The notes under the pieces: model-generated
What the model was told of the DNA's origin: nothing
What the model saw: the letters and a program-made list of their open reading frames with translations, nothing else
The model's database searches: none
Program-made: the position numbers and the translations under genes
Part shown: positions 21,491 through 34,034 of the stretch, piece after piece
Position numbering within the stretch: the stretch's first letter is position 1
Layout: each line of letters starts with the position of its first letter
Source of the DNA: Dactylonectria macrodidyma
Lineage: Eukaryota > Ascomycota > Sordariomycetes > Hypocreales > Nectriaceae
NCBI GenBank assembly: GCA_020744425.1
Contig: JAGMUV010000001.1
Span: 930,001 to 994,000 of the forward strand
Direction: 5' to 3'
Length of the DNA stretch: 64,000 bases

Positions 21491-24245
21491 GGTGGATGAG
21501 AAGGATGTGGTGTGTGCTGCGTTGATTCAAGCAAGTGCGTACCAGATGACGCAGGTCGGGAAGTTGTAACAGGTGATTCCCTTGCACAGGAATATCGGCA
21601 GAAATGGAATCAGGGGAGTGTGCCAGCACAGTGTACGTCAAGATAGAGAGCAGACGGGTATTAGTATATAGAGCAAAATACCCGGGATGCTGGTTGTGAA
21701 GCGGGAAGAGTCAAGGATGAGTGTGTGAGAGAGAGAGAGAGAGGAGAAAAACGGGGTTCAGAAGAAGAAGATGGTGGGCGATGGATGGCATATGATCAAA
21801 AAGGAGCTGGGGCCAGAGACGGAGGGGATGATGGGACAATTCAAAGGTAATGGGTGCCCAGATGACGGATGATGGGTGATGGAGGGTGACGGAGGCGGGC
21901 AATGACGTTGACGGGCAGAAGGCCCCGCTCGTCACCAAATTTAGTGTGTCGAAAACTCCAGAGTGTGACCCCGCTGCAAGGGTTTGGGTCAGTTTTCATC
22001 AAGGGGTGGACCAGACAAGCTGCCAAAAGCCGAGCCAGACGAGCCAGAGCCCCGTCCATTGTTACGTTCCAGTAGCCACAGTGGGGGGTTTAGTCGCCTG
22101 ACTGGCGCCGGTGATAGGGCGTTGAAGGCGTTTTCCAGGACTATGCCGCTGCAAGACACCCTGAAAGCCTTGCTGCAAGTGAACCAGCGATGACGAACAG
22201 TAACTTTCAGCAGTGAGATGCAGCAGCAGCGAGACACGACAGCTGGTTTCAACTTCAACGAACGGATACGAGCAGAGCCCAACGCCCGAACTATTCCATC
22301 GTTAGGTTGAAACGGTAATCTAAAATACCACCGCACATGATGGAAGAATAGAGAAGGAACTAATTTCTCTTGTGTTGCATGTCCACCGAAGGCTGCTGGT
22401 GCCATCTTGGGCACCTAACAGAGCCAAGTGGGGGATGCGACCAAAAGCCGGATTTTCGCTGTCTGGGATGAGGCTTCGAGGCTTGGAGGGGAGCCAGACT
22501 GACTAGGGTAGGCGCTGAGCCAGACACGTCCTCGGGAGGTTATTGAATTGATGAAGCCAGATAATGGAAGATGCCTTCATCAACTGGTGTTTATTCCTCG
22601 ATCGGATAATTTTCGTCATGAAACCATTCCCAGTAAAATAAAAAGCTCTTATTCCCAGTTTGGACAGATTACTATCCATTTTCGCCTCAGGCCAGCGCGC
22701 TGGTTCCAATCTGTTACTCACTCCTTATCAGCCTACACCAAGTCTCTAACATCTCTCCCCCACCATCTCGCAAGCTCCAAAACAACCAGGCATCCTTTGG
22801 AACCCTCGACACCTCATCGAGCCTCAACGCACCATCCCGGTCGTCTGCATTGTGTTTAAGCCCCTTGCGGTTGTGGTGTCCATAGCCCTCCTGCATCCCA
22901 TCGATCCAATGTTACTGCCCGGTCTGGTCGTCCTAGCGCTCGTTTGCGCTGATACCTTCAGCCTCAGTTCTTGACCACCCAACTTCAGCGGCTCAGGCCG
23001 CCATGGCATAACATCGCTCAGTTCCTTTGTTATCGACTCTCGTTCGCGGGCCAACGATGTCTTTTAGTATTCTGGCACCAGTGAGTAGCTTGTCATTCAT
23101 GCAAGGGGAAGAGCGTGATCGATGCTTTCACAACATTAACCCCGACGTGTTTGGTTGACGGTGTAACACGAGCTCTCACAAGCCAGGAACAAGCGTCGTG
23201 TCTTTGTCCTGCAGCCGCCTGGCCTAGCACCGGTGAAGATGCACCGCCATCACATCAAACAGACCATTGTTGGACCCCGGTTTGCCCGGCTACTGGTCGC
23301 CTTCTTCAGCTTGAAGCTTGGTCTTGTCCCTGACTGAAGCCGTCGTGCCAGCAAGGAACTCCCGCAATGCCATGTCCTGCGCAATGACGTCAGCGACCCA
23401 GAGGTCGCATCTGGTTGGCACCTGAAGCACACCACCAATACATTTGAAGGCCCAATGACAGTGTTTCGAGATTTCTTTTCGGTACGTCCCTTCACCTTCT
23501 CCGAGCCGACTCCAGTCCAGCTTTTGAACCCCGGAGTGATCGTCGAGCCTTATCGATTGGGTTTCGTGTTGGGCAAATTATGATTCGTACCTGATGCGGT
23601 CCTGGTTGCTAAGATCGAATTCTCCGGCCACTCCATCACGGGCAGACCTGCCACCTTGCCAAGAGGGTTGAAACTAAGACGACATCGTCCCGATCGTCTC
23701 CAATCCGGACCAAGGCCAGCTCAGCAACTGCACTCCGCCGAGAATGTGGCAAATATCGCTCTTGTAATTCTACTTGAGGTCCTATCGTGTCTCACCGTCC
23801 ATCCCGCTTCAACTTGCTCGACGGGTCTTCCCTGCGGAGCCCCAGCTTTGATATCCTGGTAGATTCCCCAAACCGTATTGCACAGCACCATATTAACCTC
23901 AATGCGTCCTATTTTGTATGGGCCCAATGCGCCGGGCCGGTCCCTAATTGCTTTAATCAAGTTCATCGAGTAAGATCAGTCTTGTGCACCCAGTCTCAAA
24001 TCTTTAACCCTCCCTACCGCTATGAGGCTAGACAACGCACCTAACACTATGACACGGCAGTTACATCTTGCGAGCCTTTTACGATTTTTATTTCATTTCC
24101 TATTTATATATATGCATATTGCTTAGTAAACTCGGTTTCATGCAACGGCCCCGTTCCGGACGCCTTCAATGCCCCCTTCACCATTAACGCCAGCAAATGT
24201 TTGAACCTATTTGTACCATGCCCTATCGTGCAAATACGACGCCCT
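21491..24245. other. Intergenic, 2.7 kb, at most one small gene
   Basis: The left part is the promoter of the DUF8035 gene and includes a gagaga run near 21727-21745. From 22700 a CT-rich leader-like stretch precedes a possible short spliced frame at 23057-23337, listed separately. The frame at 23721-23966 (-) is not supported by splice or start context. Confidence 0.4.
23057..23337 (+). CDS. Possible 48-aa spliced small protein, doubtful
   Basis: An ATG in leader-like context (gggccaacgATG) opens MSFSILAP, followed by a consensus donor gtgagt at 23081 and an acceptor ctgcag ending at 23214. Joining exons 23057-23080 and 23215-23337 gives a 48-aa basic peptide containing KMHRHHIKQTIVGP and a short hydrophobic end. 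No family is recognised, and the same frame continues after its stop with protein-like sequence (DVSDPEVASGWHL), so this could instead be part of a decayed larger gene. Confidence 0.2.
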
Positions 24246-25369
24246 TTAACATCCAAGGTTGATGGCGTTGGCGAACAAGGCGTATGTGTCGGCATGGTTG
24301 AGGTCTTCCTCAGCGGTCAGACTGCGCAAAAAGTCATAACCATAACCACCGAAATCAGATGTACCCTTGATCTGGCTTAAGTGAGTGGTCTCGTGTACTA
24401 CAGTGGTGCCTTGCTCCTGGCCGTGGCAAGTCGTCGTCTCGATCGAGAGCGCGGTGAAGAACAAGTCGCAGTACGCCATGTAGTTGAGTCCAGGGACCGT
24501 ATATGCCAGAACACCATCGCTACAAGCACCGTACACATCGCTGCAGTAGAACTTGGCATTCCCAGAGTCGGTCGAACCACACTCCGCCGCGACGCGAGAA
24601 AAGACGCCGGCGACAGTGCTTCGCGTCTCGGAGCTGGCCGATTTAAAGTACTCGATCATCTTGTCGTCGGGACCAGACTCGGCGGCCTGCTGAGCTGCTT
24701 GGGCGAGGCCTGCGCAGCGGCCGAGCGAGGCATATGTCGATGTGAGCCTATCGCCGGTGCAATCGCTCTGGACGGTGCTTCGCTTCTTGTTGAAGGCAGT
24801 TCGGACCGCGTAGGCTTGCTCGCCGTCGACAGTGGCTGTGAGGAAGTTGGAGTGGAAGGGAACGGAACCGATGAGGTTTGTCGAGTTCTCCTCAGCGTAG
24901 GAGAGGGCGCCAGACGTCAGGATTCCAAAACTGCCGCCGGTGGAAAGATCGTGGAGTTCAGCAACGTCGAAATCAACCTCGATGGACTCGCCAGAGGCAA
25001 TACGTTGAAAAGCCGTGTCGGTAAGGGACGCCATGTGCATGTTGACGCGAACACCGTCGAAGGGAACAATACCGTCTATAATTCACTTTTTTCAGCGACT
25101 GGGACTCATTTACCACGACGAGTTTCTTTATTGACGAGGATGTACATACTGGCAGAGAAGACTTGAGCCTTCTCGACTGCCGACGTGTCGAGGAAAGTAC
25201 CAGACTTGAGGACCTTGAGGCTGTTCTGCCCGTTGTTGGTGATGATGGCCTTGACCTTGGAGTTTCCCTGCATCTGGAGCTCGACGTCCAGGCCGACGGT
25301 CGCCCGCTTCTCCATGACGGGGACGGCAGCAGCCAGGGAGGCGAGAGCGAGACCTGCAAGCAGCTTCAT
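24246..25369 (-). CDS. Deuterolysin (M35 neutral protease 2) preproprotein, 349 aa, two exons
   Basis: Secreted zinc metalloprotease that favours basic protein substrates. Exons 25369-25150 and 25075-24246 (1050 nt), 74-nt GT-AG intron. The signal peptide is residues 1-16 (MKLLAGLALASLAAAV), followed by a KR site at 20-21. The propeptide (about 22-172) contains VKAIITNNGQNSLKVL and IASGESIEVDFDV. A KKR site at 170-172 precedes the mature enzyme starting STVQSDC, giving 177 residues, the usual mature length. The zinc motif is HETTH (301-305) with the aspzincin GTSD motif (311-314), and the six mature cysteines expected for disulfides can be found. A TATAA lies about 40 bp upstream of the ATG. 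M35 enzymes in insect and plant pathogens are often upregulated during infection; I see no evidence for that here beyond the family. Confidence 0.95.
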
Positions 25370-28300
25370 CCTGGGCGAAAATAAGAATAATAAAAACGAA
25401 TGACTAGTTATAAAAAGCGAGCGACGAAGCGAATTCAAAGAAAAAAACGAAGATCAAACTGAAACGAAGCACATGAAGCAAGCAAGAGAACAAGCGGCGA
25501 TGAGGCGCGGGCAGTGTCAAACATACTTATACCTCCGAGAGTCTTCAGACAAACGACCCCGGGAACGCGGGAGGCAGCCAGGGGATCTGGCTATCTGTGC
25601 CCATGCTCATGGTTGCATTCATCTTGATTCTCGGGAAGCGACTTTAAGCCGGTGCTGTTACGGCGCCTCTCCCGTCATGGCGAAGCGCGGTTCCCCAGAA
25701 ACCGTCAAGAGGGCTGTGGGCCGGGGCTTGGTGTTTCGGGCCCTGCAATCTCCCTAAGTGCTATCTTGCCTACCTGAACATTTTGATGTTGGCAGGTGGT
25801 GCGACCGAACGAACTGCAAGGGAATCAAACTGTCAAGGCTGGGTTTCCCGTCCTCTGTCCTTTTGTTTCCTTGCACGAGCTGGCTTCACCGATGGGACCA
25901 TGCGAACAAAAAACCCAATCGGGGGATTTTCTATTTGGTCCAACGGGCGATCTAATTTGCGACTCGTGGGGCCGAGGACTCTCGCAGTGGGAAGAGCTTG
26001 AGGCTGGGATTTCCAGGCGCAGGAGTCATGCAAATCTTTCGTCTCGTCTGCAGCGCGAGACGTTTGATGTAGCAGTTTGACCAGGGTGGTTGGGTCTAGC
26101 TCGCGGCTTGCTGCAGGGGCATCTCGGCCTCATCGCATCGCTCACAGAAGAACTCCACCAGCCGCGATTCCGAGGTGGCATCGCATGGGAGCAACCTGCC
26201 GATAAAACGACTTAACATTGTACCTTAAAGATTTGTTTCCAGGTTGTTTATTCTCTCAACCAACATCGCTTTGCAGCGTGAGTGGCGGAGGGTCGAGATT
26301 GCAGCGCGTCCCAGCTATAGTACCTCAACGTGGCCCGTCCTTGTTCCTTGGTCGCACCGTCCTGTCAGCTGAGGAATCGTCCACGTATGTACGAAAAGCA
26401 GCAGACTCATCAACACGAAACACAATCAGATAACCTCCACTTAAAAAATACGGGAGCTAGCGTTTAAGATGTAGCGTTTTTCTACTCTAGAGAGCCAAGA
26501 GAGCCGCTTGGAGAGGCGAGATGTCAGCGAAATAGGAGGGGCCTTTAGTGGAGAAGATGGAGTCGAATCCTCGCCGCTGCGGCTGCCGAATGGCCTGTGA
26601 GCAGGGCAAGGGTCCCGGGTAGAGGCCAAGGTGAGAAACACTCACAGCAATGTGACCACGATTCTAATGCTGAAAGGAATTTGACTCTTCATTATCATTT
26701 GCCTCAGATGGGCGATGGGAAGACCAGGATTTTCGCTGAGCTGCGCGAACTAACAACCTTAACACAAACAAGACTGCGGGGGCGTTTGTCGATGAAGGCG
26801 ACAAATTGGGATTCCGTTTCAGCCAACGCCGCTCTCACCGAAATCAGTGGCACAAACACCATCAGAATCTAGCCCTAACAATATATTCTTATCACCGGTT
26901 AAATCCTATTGTGAGACTCAGGTTTCCTCGTCTATATCTGCTCAGCGCCAAGCTCCGATACCGTTGATGCAGAAGGGGCGACAGGCATGACAATTCTTCC
27001 GACGAGGATATCGCGGTTGCGGTGTATGCGGCTTAGCGGAGATGGGATGAAATTCTTCCGGAGGGATCTCCCAAGAATAGAAGGCTATTACAGATGGGAC
27101 CCAGTTGTGTTAGATTGACTTGTGAGCGCTTGTATCGGGTTGCTGATCCTACGGCCGGGAAGAGGGCCACCGACATGATTTGGGAAGACCTCTTGTGAAA
27201 ATGTTTCAGCTAGGTTAGGGGAGCAAAGATGCTATGTTCTCATCCGTATCGACTTCAATGAAATGCACAGAACAAGTCATCGTTCATCAAGTAGATCGGT
27301 ATCACGATAGATGCTACCGTATTTCGAGATGGCAGCTAAATAGGCAAGTAAGATGCGCTATTAGAATCGCAATAATGGAGGCTCTTTACGTAGTACCAAA
27401 GTTTCATCCCTGAAGCTTCTGAGCTGAGACTGGGCTTGCCAATAGTTTGAGGAAGAGTAGGCTATTCGATTTCGGTCTAGAACACGCCCTCTGTAGGGTT
27501 TGCCTACGCATACCTTAGTAGACTGAATATCAATCGACAGTTATTTGCCGGATCACTTGTGGCTGGCTAAAGGAAGTGCGGTCGCGTCCACTATGCATGA
27601 AACCTGAGTTTTCGCGGCAAGTTGCACATGTGGTGTGCCCTCCTCCGGGGGTAACGTACACGGTACTACGTAAGCATATCACCTGGGATTCCTCGTCATA
27701 TCGAGACTATGGCAAGTTTGTTGCCGGTTGTGACTCCTCTGATTGACTTGATGCCGGCGTCTTGCCTGGTGACAAAGAAGCGTCGTCGTCGATACTCTAG
27801 AATATCCTGTTTCCTCCAATCGCAGTACTCTGTAACTTGGATGATGGAAGATTCGCTGGGGTCCTAGTACTGCCTCGATAGAGGAGTGAACAGGACACTT
27901 TCATTCTGATTGGCCATAGCCACATCGAGGAATATGAGTAACACATATGCACAAATACCAACTTGGTTTCTGCCACCTCAGCCGACAATACATCAAGTGG
28001 CGTCAAAAGACGGTCAAACTCCACGCCCACCAGTCTCGGCATGAGCCTTCCGATTCTTCATCAGTTCGCCACGCTCCAAAGCTCGAATTCCATCATTTCA
28101 GTGGGCGAAGGTGGAATGTGAAGTGCGCCACTTATGCTGCCCAATGATATTTTCTCTTGGCTACTCGGCACTACGAGTTAACAGGCTGGCCATCCAGTTC
28201 CAACCCATGGAAGCTATGGTAGTGATCTGAAGTGACAGTCTACCTCCTGCTCGAGATCAGGCTCTGCCTCTTAGCTGCACTAGCTGGCCTGGCCAATTCT

Positions 28301-29112
28301 TGAAAGCTTGCAGCGATTTCTGTGCGAGTGACTTCGCTGCGACGAATCTCCTGTTGTTCACCTGCACGGGGGCGGACTTGGCCGAGACATGCATACGCCG
28401 ATGGACAAACCTCCCTCTCAAGCGTCATCAAACCCCCGAAATGTCTTTGCCAAGACTTGAAACGCTGGGGCTAGTTGCCAAGCTGAGACATGCGAGCTCC
28501 GTGTTCTAGACTATCATGAATATGATGATCAACCTCCTTGCAGCTCTGACTTGGCAATACTACATCATTGAATGTGCTCATCGCAGCCAGCCACGGTTTC
28601 CCTCCCAACGATGTGATTATAGGGCGAATGACTTACTTTACGTCCTAACAAGAGTGTTAATATTCACACAGTTAATTGTTACTATCCGCATAGCCTACCT
28701 AATAAAGCACGTCACAATAGCCTGCAAGCATAACTACGGCCAAATCATCCCAATGCTTCCCCATAGACATTGCATTTCTGTCGTGCCAGCTGCTACTCCA
28801 GCTGTTCCTGCAGGTATTCTTGCGCCTACAGGTGCTCGGCTAGAATAAGCTCATCTGCAGTTGCTAATAGTACCGCCGCCGCTGCTAGAGCTCTTTCGCT
28901 ACCTCGCCATCATCTAGTCCCCTTGTACCCTGTAACTATATGGCTTCATAATCTTGGCGTGTACATTCATTCCTTAGGATTGCCGTTGCTAAAGAAACGT
29001 GTTTGTATGTACAAATGATGTATGAAAAGCAATAGTTCACTGCGCGAATAGCAATCCTTCCTTGCAGTTGTCGATTTACGTAAAGTTGATGGTGGGTATT
29101 AAGTGGCTGGCT

Positions 29113-29329
29113 GAAGTTGTCCCGTTTCGTCAACTGCATTGGAGTATCATTCTTCTATTCCAGTTACAACATGCTTGGCACTTAGCTGAGAATGTGATTT
29201 ATCATCAATATCTGCATATGTGCTCAACCGGATCAACTCGGCGGACGAACTCGGCGGACGGGATAGGACCATGGTTACCTAAGGTTGTTCCCGTTTCTCA
29301 ACCGTATTGAAGCACTATTCATCTGCATT
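29113..29329. repeat. Diverged 48-bp direct repeat pair
   Basis: Segments 29113-29159 and 29281-29329 align by eye (gaagttgtcccgtttcgtca against aaggttgttcccgtttctca, then ctgcattggagtatcatt against ccgtattgaagcactatt). Most differences are transitions. Confidence 0.5.
29235..29260. repeat. Perfect 13-bp tandem repeat
   Basis: aactcggcggacg occurs twice back to back (29235-29247 and 29248-29260), GC-rich within AT-rich surroundings. Confidence 0.85.
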
Positions 29330-30339
29330 AGTCATAACTTGCCTTGAAGATAGCTAATATGGGATCAATCGTCAATTTCTTCTCATTTGTTCGTACAGGC
29401 GGATCAGAGTTGTGGGTAGCCGGGACTGTCGTGTTATATCTGGCGGTCAACTGCTAATGTGATCAATCAGTATGATCTGCTTAACTATCCGTATGGATTG
29501 ACTCGACTGAAGCCTGACCTCGTACTCATGAGCTGGCTGAAGGGGGAAATGCGGGTCAAATTGTGTTATGGAAAGTTGTGTACTGAAGGATTAGATCTTA
29601 GATACCTAGGCTCTAATACCACTGCAATTCGAGAAAAGAAGCAGCCCCTGCATCTGCTTGAAGGCTTTAGTGCACAAGCAAATCACTGGCATTAACTACC
29701 AGTAATTCCATAACCATACATATTGAAGTGGTAGATGCTTGGAGGGACCAACAAAGGACCCTTGCCCTTCGGCTAGATTGGGCTGACTGTGCCACTGGAT
29801 GTTTCAGACCCCCGGCCCCACTCGCTGATCTCCGTTTCTGATACATTGGTGCCAGGAGCCGCCCGAAACACACCAGCCAGGGGCTTGTCCAGAATACAGA
29901 TGTCGAATGCAAGATGAGTTCATGTCGAGTTGTACATAGTAGGCACAAATAGGGAGGCGTGCGACGTGAACAATGCCCATTGCCTCTTGATCAAGTGCCG
30001 AGCGCAGCAGCCACTACAAGTTCCCGGCACATCCCTCCCGTGCATAGGTCTTGGTGGGCTTGAAACTTGTCTTCGCCACGTTTCTGCCTCGACACTCGTT
30101 TGTTTGACTGGCGTATTTGGCCCGAAATAGCTGGATTCTGTCCTGGAAGATACGCAGCTGATACGATCAAGGATCTTACGGCAAAGGAACACTGCCCTGT
30201 CGACTGTACCTTCAGCTCCGCGTGGCGAATCAACAAGTCCACCTGCTTGCCGACATCACAACCCACTTCCATCATCAGATAGCGCATTCACAATCATCGA
30301 GTCCGACCCCAGCTAGATCTTCAAGCTGGGCCTGAAGAG

Positions 30340-30945
30340 ATGAGTTTCCTGCGCTCCTCATCTACGGCGCGCTTCTTCGCCGGGCTCTTCGTCACTGCAG
30401 GTCTATACGCCTATTTCACACACTCAGTGCCCACCCTCACACTGCAAATGGACGACGAACCAGCGCCTGGCCCCATATCGGGCATTCGGGTGTCCCTGAA
30501 ACAGAAGAGCACGTCGCCGCCGACCGTGATAGTCCAAGTGACCAACACCAACAGCGAGCCCGTTACATTCCTATCCTACGGCTCTCCGCTGGACGGACTG
30601 GCCGTGCAGCTTGGTCTGCTGTCTATCACGCCCGACGGCGCCGCCGTGCCCCTGGAGATACCAATTCTCGAAGTGCAGCGTAAATGGCCGCCGCAGGCCG
30701 AGTCCCTCATCACCATCGCGCCAGGCCAGAGCCAGCAGCAGGACCTTGTCATCAAGGACACGATCGTGTCGCCAGAAGATGTTGGTGCCAGGGCGATTGT
30801 CCAGCTGAAGGGCAAGTGGCAGGCTGTGTGGGGGAAGGCGAAGGAGGATATTAGCAACGAGGCCATGGAGAAGGCCGGCATTGCCGATGATGCGTATTCG
30901 GGATTGTTTTTGTCGAATGAGTTGGAGATTGAAGTCACAGCTTAG
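30340..30945 (+). CDS. Membrane-anchored protein resembling the M35 propeptide, 201 aa
   Basis: Single exon. Residues about 10-28 (RFFAGLFVTAGLYAYFTH) form one hydrophobic segment after a basic start, so the protein is either signal-anchored (type II) or secreted. The rest has an Ig-like beta pattern that matches the deuterolysin propeptide in this window by eye: VIVQVTNTNSEPVTFLSYGS against VKAIITNNGQNSLKVLKSGT, then an LD..AV step, a G..VPLEIP step and IAPGQSQQQDLVI against IASGESIEVDFDV. No HExxH or other catalytic motif follows; the protein ends at ELEIEVTA. Length corresponds to a pro-region alone. A chaperone or inhibitor role for an M35 protease would fit but is inference. An unrelated Ig-fold secreted protein is the alternative. 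Confidence 0.82.
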   Translation: MSFLRSSSTARFFAGLFVTAGLYAYFTHSVPTLTLQMDDEPAPGPISGIRVSLKQKSTSPPTVIVQVTNTNSEPVTFLSYGSPLDGLAVQLGLLSITPDGAAVPLEIPILEVQRKWPPQAESLITIAPGQSQQQDLVIKDTIVSPEDVGARAIVQLKGKWQAVWGKAKEDISNEAMEKAGIADDAYSGLFLSNELEIEVTA

Positions 30946-32105
30946 CCATGTGAGACGTTTGAGCTTGGGTAGTCGGAGTTTTATTGCTTTAACATTTATT
31001 TGGTAGTGCAAGTTAACAAGAACACCGTTCAATACCCTTGAAGAATACGGTCCAAGTCTTGATGATCACTCTCTTAACTCCTACTGTGTGCCACCCCGAG
31101 TAACGACGCAAATACTCTCAATTCAACGTCAACCCGTTGGCCCATTGCATACATTCTTCGAACCCAAACTTTCCATCGCTACTAAGTCCGCATATACAAC
31201 ACACCTTAACCTTACTATCAACCTTATTATTAGCACGAACGCCGGATTTGAGCTTGTTTCCTTCTCCATTATATCAACGCGCGTCAAGCAGCGCTTAGTC
31301 AAAGAGACTCCCAGCTCGTTGGCTGGTCATTCTCTGCTGTCTTAAACCATAGCACGTCTTCAGCTGTTGACACTTTAACCGCATGGCGCTTTTTGTACCA
31401 CTATCACAGGCTATCATGAGCTAGAAGATACCAGCGAGTATGGCGAATGCTGTCTAAGTAAAAAAAGGTGTAGGTTAGAGATACTAGCAACAAGGGCCGA
31501 TTATGAGAGATACTGATGGTCACAACTGAGGATATACAACTGAGGCATCTTGAAAAGACGGTCAGTAACGGAAAGGTTACTCACGATATGGTAAATATCG
31601 TGAAGTGCGGACTTGGATGCCTGGAGGATATGGTGGCATTGGAGAACATATAGATGAGGCTAGCCTCTTTGTAAGTCATCATGTGGCAGAGATGTGGAAG
31701 GGTTGCAGGGGATGGGAGAGAGTCAATTCGCTACACTGGGCCATCCATTCCGATGTAGAAATGAGGAGGTTGCGATAACACGCTGTAGAAGCGGCGAGAG
31801 CGGGCCGAGAAGCCGGATCTTGTTGCTGTCAGCACTCCGCACGATGGTTGGAGTCGGCGGGCACAACTACAGCTCTATATATACGTTCTCCCTCTTGCTT
31901 TACAAATTCCATGCTTTAATGCTTGGCTTCTGTAAATAGGTCTCAATCGTGCCACCACGACAATTATTGTTACTCGCTTGAAGAACTTACATGATTAAGC
32001 TCCTGGGAACAGATCAACCTCAGGATCAACTCTGGCACTAGCAGCACTTTCACGCCTGATATATCAAGATAGTCTCGAGGAAAGCCGCCGCCATTGAACA
32101 GCGAG
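30946..32105. other. Intergenic, promoter of the GNAT gene
   Basis: About 1.2 kb without a recognised gene. Frames such as 31088-31345 and 31694-31939 lack coding character. Confidence 0.45.
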
Positions 32106-32990
32106 ATGGCTTTTATTCGCCCATATGAGAAGCGGGATTTCAATGCCACGGCACACATTGTAAGTCTACCTATCTTCTTCACTGCCCTCTTCGGCAGTTA
32201 CTGACTTGGATCTCAGTGCCGGGAAACCCTCCCACCGTCGCTAAAGTCGTCCCCGGATGCACAGCGTCTCGCGCCGTACCTGTGGACGCACCAGTACACG
32301 CATCTCTGCCCGTTGACGTGCTTCGTCCTCGACGACGGTCACGGCTCGGCGGTTGGGTACTGCATCGGCTGCCCAGACATCCCTGCATTCATCTCGGCGT
32401 ACCCGTCGTACACGGCGGCCGTGCTCGATCCATCGCCGGACCTACCACCGCCGCGCCCGGACCCGCTCGCGCCGCCGGAGCCGTGGACAAGCCCCGACGG
32501 CTCCGTCAACGGTGCGTGCCTGACACAGCTGGCCTACGACCCGCGCCGGCTGCTACTCGGCGACGCCCGGACGGCCGCCGTAGCCGGACGATACCGGGCC
32601 ACGCTGCACATCGACCTGCTCGAGGCCTGGCAGGCCCAGGGCTGGGGCCGCAAGCTACTGGAGCGCACGGTGGGGGCCCTCGCGGAGCAGCGGTGTGCTC
32701 GAGACGGCAGTGAGGAGCCCAACTTGGGCGTCTGGGTCGGCGTGGCAGACGACAACGCCAAGGTGGTGCCATTCTACGAGCGGATGGGCTTCCGGCTGTG
32801 GGAGGACGATGATGATGCAGACAGCGGCGGCCATGGGCAAGGCCCTGAGGCCGACGCTTTCGCCGACGCCGCCGCTGCCGACTCGACTAAAGGGGGCATG
32901 CCGAAGCGCAAGATCAAGGTCGACGGCAGCATCGTACTGGTGAGGGAATTTTCCGGAGCGGCGGCGGGAAGTGTCGGAGACGCGGACTAA
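32106..32990 (+). CDS. GNAT-family N-acetyltransferase, 275 aa, two exons
   Basis: Transfers an acetyl group from acetyl-CoA to an amine. Exons 32106-32159 and 32217-32990 (828 nt) are joined across a 57-nt GT-AG intron (gtaagt...ctgac...tctcag). The N-terminus MAFIRPYEKRDF is the first GNAT strand and helix. TCFVLDDGHGSAVGYCIG is the central sheet. The acetyl-CoA loop is LEAWQAQGWGRKLLERTV (Q-x-x-G-x-G type). VADDNAKVVPFYERMGFRLW is the C-terminal helix and strand. The C-terminus carries an Asp-rich and Ala/Asp insertion (WEDDDDADSGG and after) that is probably disordered before a final strand. The overall pattern is close to bacterial and fungal acetyltransferases related to the C-terminal domain of O-GlcNAcase; the substrate is unknown. 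The coding region is markedly GC-rich. Confidence 0.88.
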
Positions 32991-34034
32991 GAAGGTTGAC
33001 AATTAACATGACTGTTGACGTTACGAGAACATGGATGAGCGTGGGTAAAACGGACGGAAGTGGGCAAACGGAGCGGGTGGATTAAGTTACGTTGCAGGCA
33101 GTTGGCATCCAGATAATTGTTGTGTTGGGAGCTCCAACGCCTCTTCCCATCCTCCCATGTGTCTCTCACCACAGACATCAGTTTTAAGCATGGTATCGGT
33201 CAACACATACATAGTCACTCATCCATGGCAGACCAAATTCGCCCGGGAAAAAGTGGTGATATTGACTAGCGTCTCGACCTTCTGAGTATCCCGGTCGAGA
33301 CCGACGCCGGGTATCAAGTTCAATCCTTTCCATCAATCCAGCCTAAAGCAACTAAATACAGATTACGCCTTCTCTCTCCTGCAAAACCTCCGGGGCCGTG
33401 AATTAACTTTTCCCTCAAGCTCTTCGCGTGATGTCGTGTCGTCGTGCTCCTTGCCCGTGCCTGAACACTCTCCAACGCGGCCCCGCCAAAAAGTTGGCTG
33501 TCAAAAGGTAATTGAATCGAGTCCAAGAAACGTTTCCGCTGTGCTAGTAATCGCCGTAGCCACTGAAGAAATTGAAGCATTAGAAAGACGTCGGGCGCAG
33601 AAAGTCTGTTTTTTTTTCTCCTTTCGTTTTCGTGTCCTTCGCTCAGAGCGTGCTTATGCGAGGAAATGGGACGCCGACTCCGGGTAGGAAAAGTCAAAGG
33701 GTATCGAAATTGTGTGACAGAGAAACCAGAAATTGGAGTTAAGGTGTTGTAGAAGACAAAGTAGTCGAAGTGAAAAAAAAAATCTGAAAAAAAAATCGAG
33801 TCGTTTCGTTTAGTCGTCAAAAATCCATCAAGGCTCTCTGTGCCCGTCGTGTAGTTCGCCACCTGCGCCTCGGGGAACGATGCTTGGTGCCTGGCATCTG
33901 TACCGTCAAGGTCAGCCTGCAGGGTCGCTAGAGGGGCATATCGGAGAGCATACCGTTAGGAAATGAAGGCAACGACAAGGTGACAATCGTGTGCGACGAT
34001 CATAGAGATGGCTACGTGCCGGAGGCGAAGCCGC
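32991..34034. other. Intergenic between convergent genes, probable long 3' leader
   Basis: Contains the 3' flanks of the GNAT gene and of the 34-aa gene. The frame 33320-33862 (-) is rich in Phe and Arg from T-runs and has no recognised domain; it may be 3' untranslated sequence of the 34-aa gene. Confidence 0.4.

Larger units (their letters stand above)
25370..30339. other. Gene-poor 5-kb stretch
   Basis: No gene recognised in almost 5 kb. The left end is the protease promoter. From about 26.9 to 29.9 kb the sequence is AT-richer, with many stops in all frames and small diverged duplications (29113/29281) and a perfect 13-bp tandem repeat. This is typical of decayed repetitive DNA, but no transposase or reverse transcriptase remnant could be read. 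Confidence 0.45.

Noticed and set aside
23721..23966. 81-aa frame (-) beginning MNLIKAIRDRPGALG
   Set aside because: Reads protein-like for a stretch, but no homologue is recognised, it lacks exon partners, and the opposite strand is equally open.
26540..26580. tRNA B-box-like sequence (gagtcgaatcc)
   Set aside because: No A box, no acceptor stem pairing and no cloverleaf could be built around it.
33320..33862. 180-aa frame (-) downstream of the 34-aa gene
   Set aside because: Built from T-runs and Arg-rich stretches, no domain; more likely 3' untranslated sequence.
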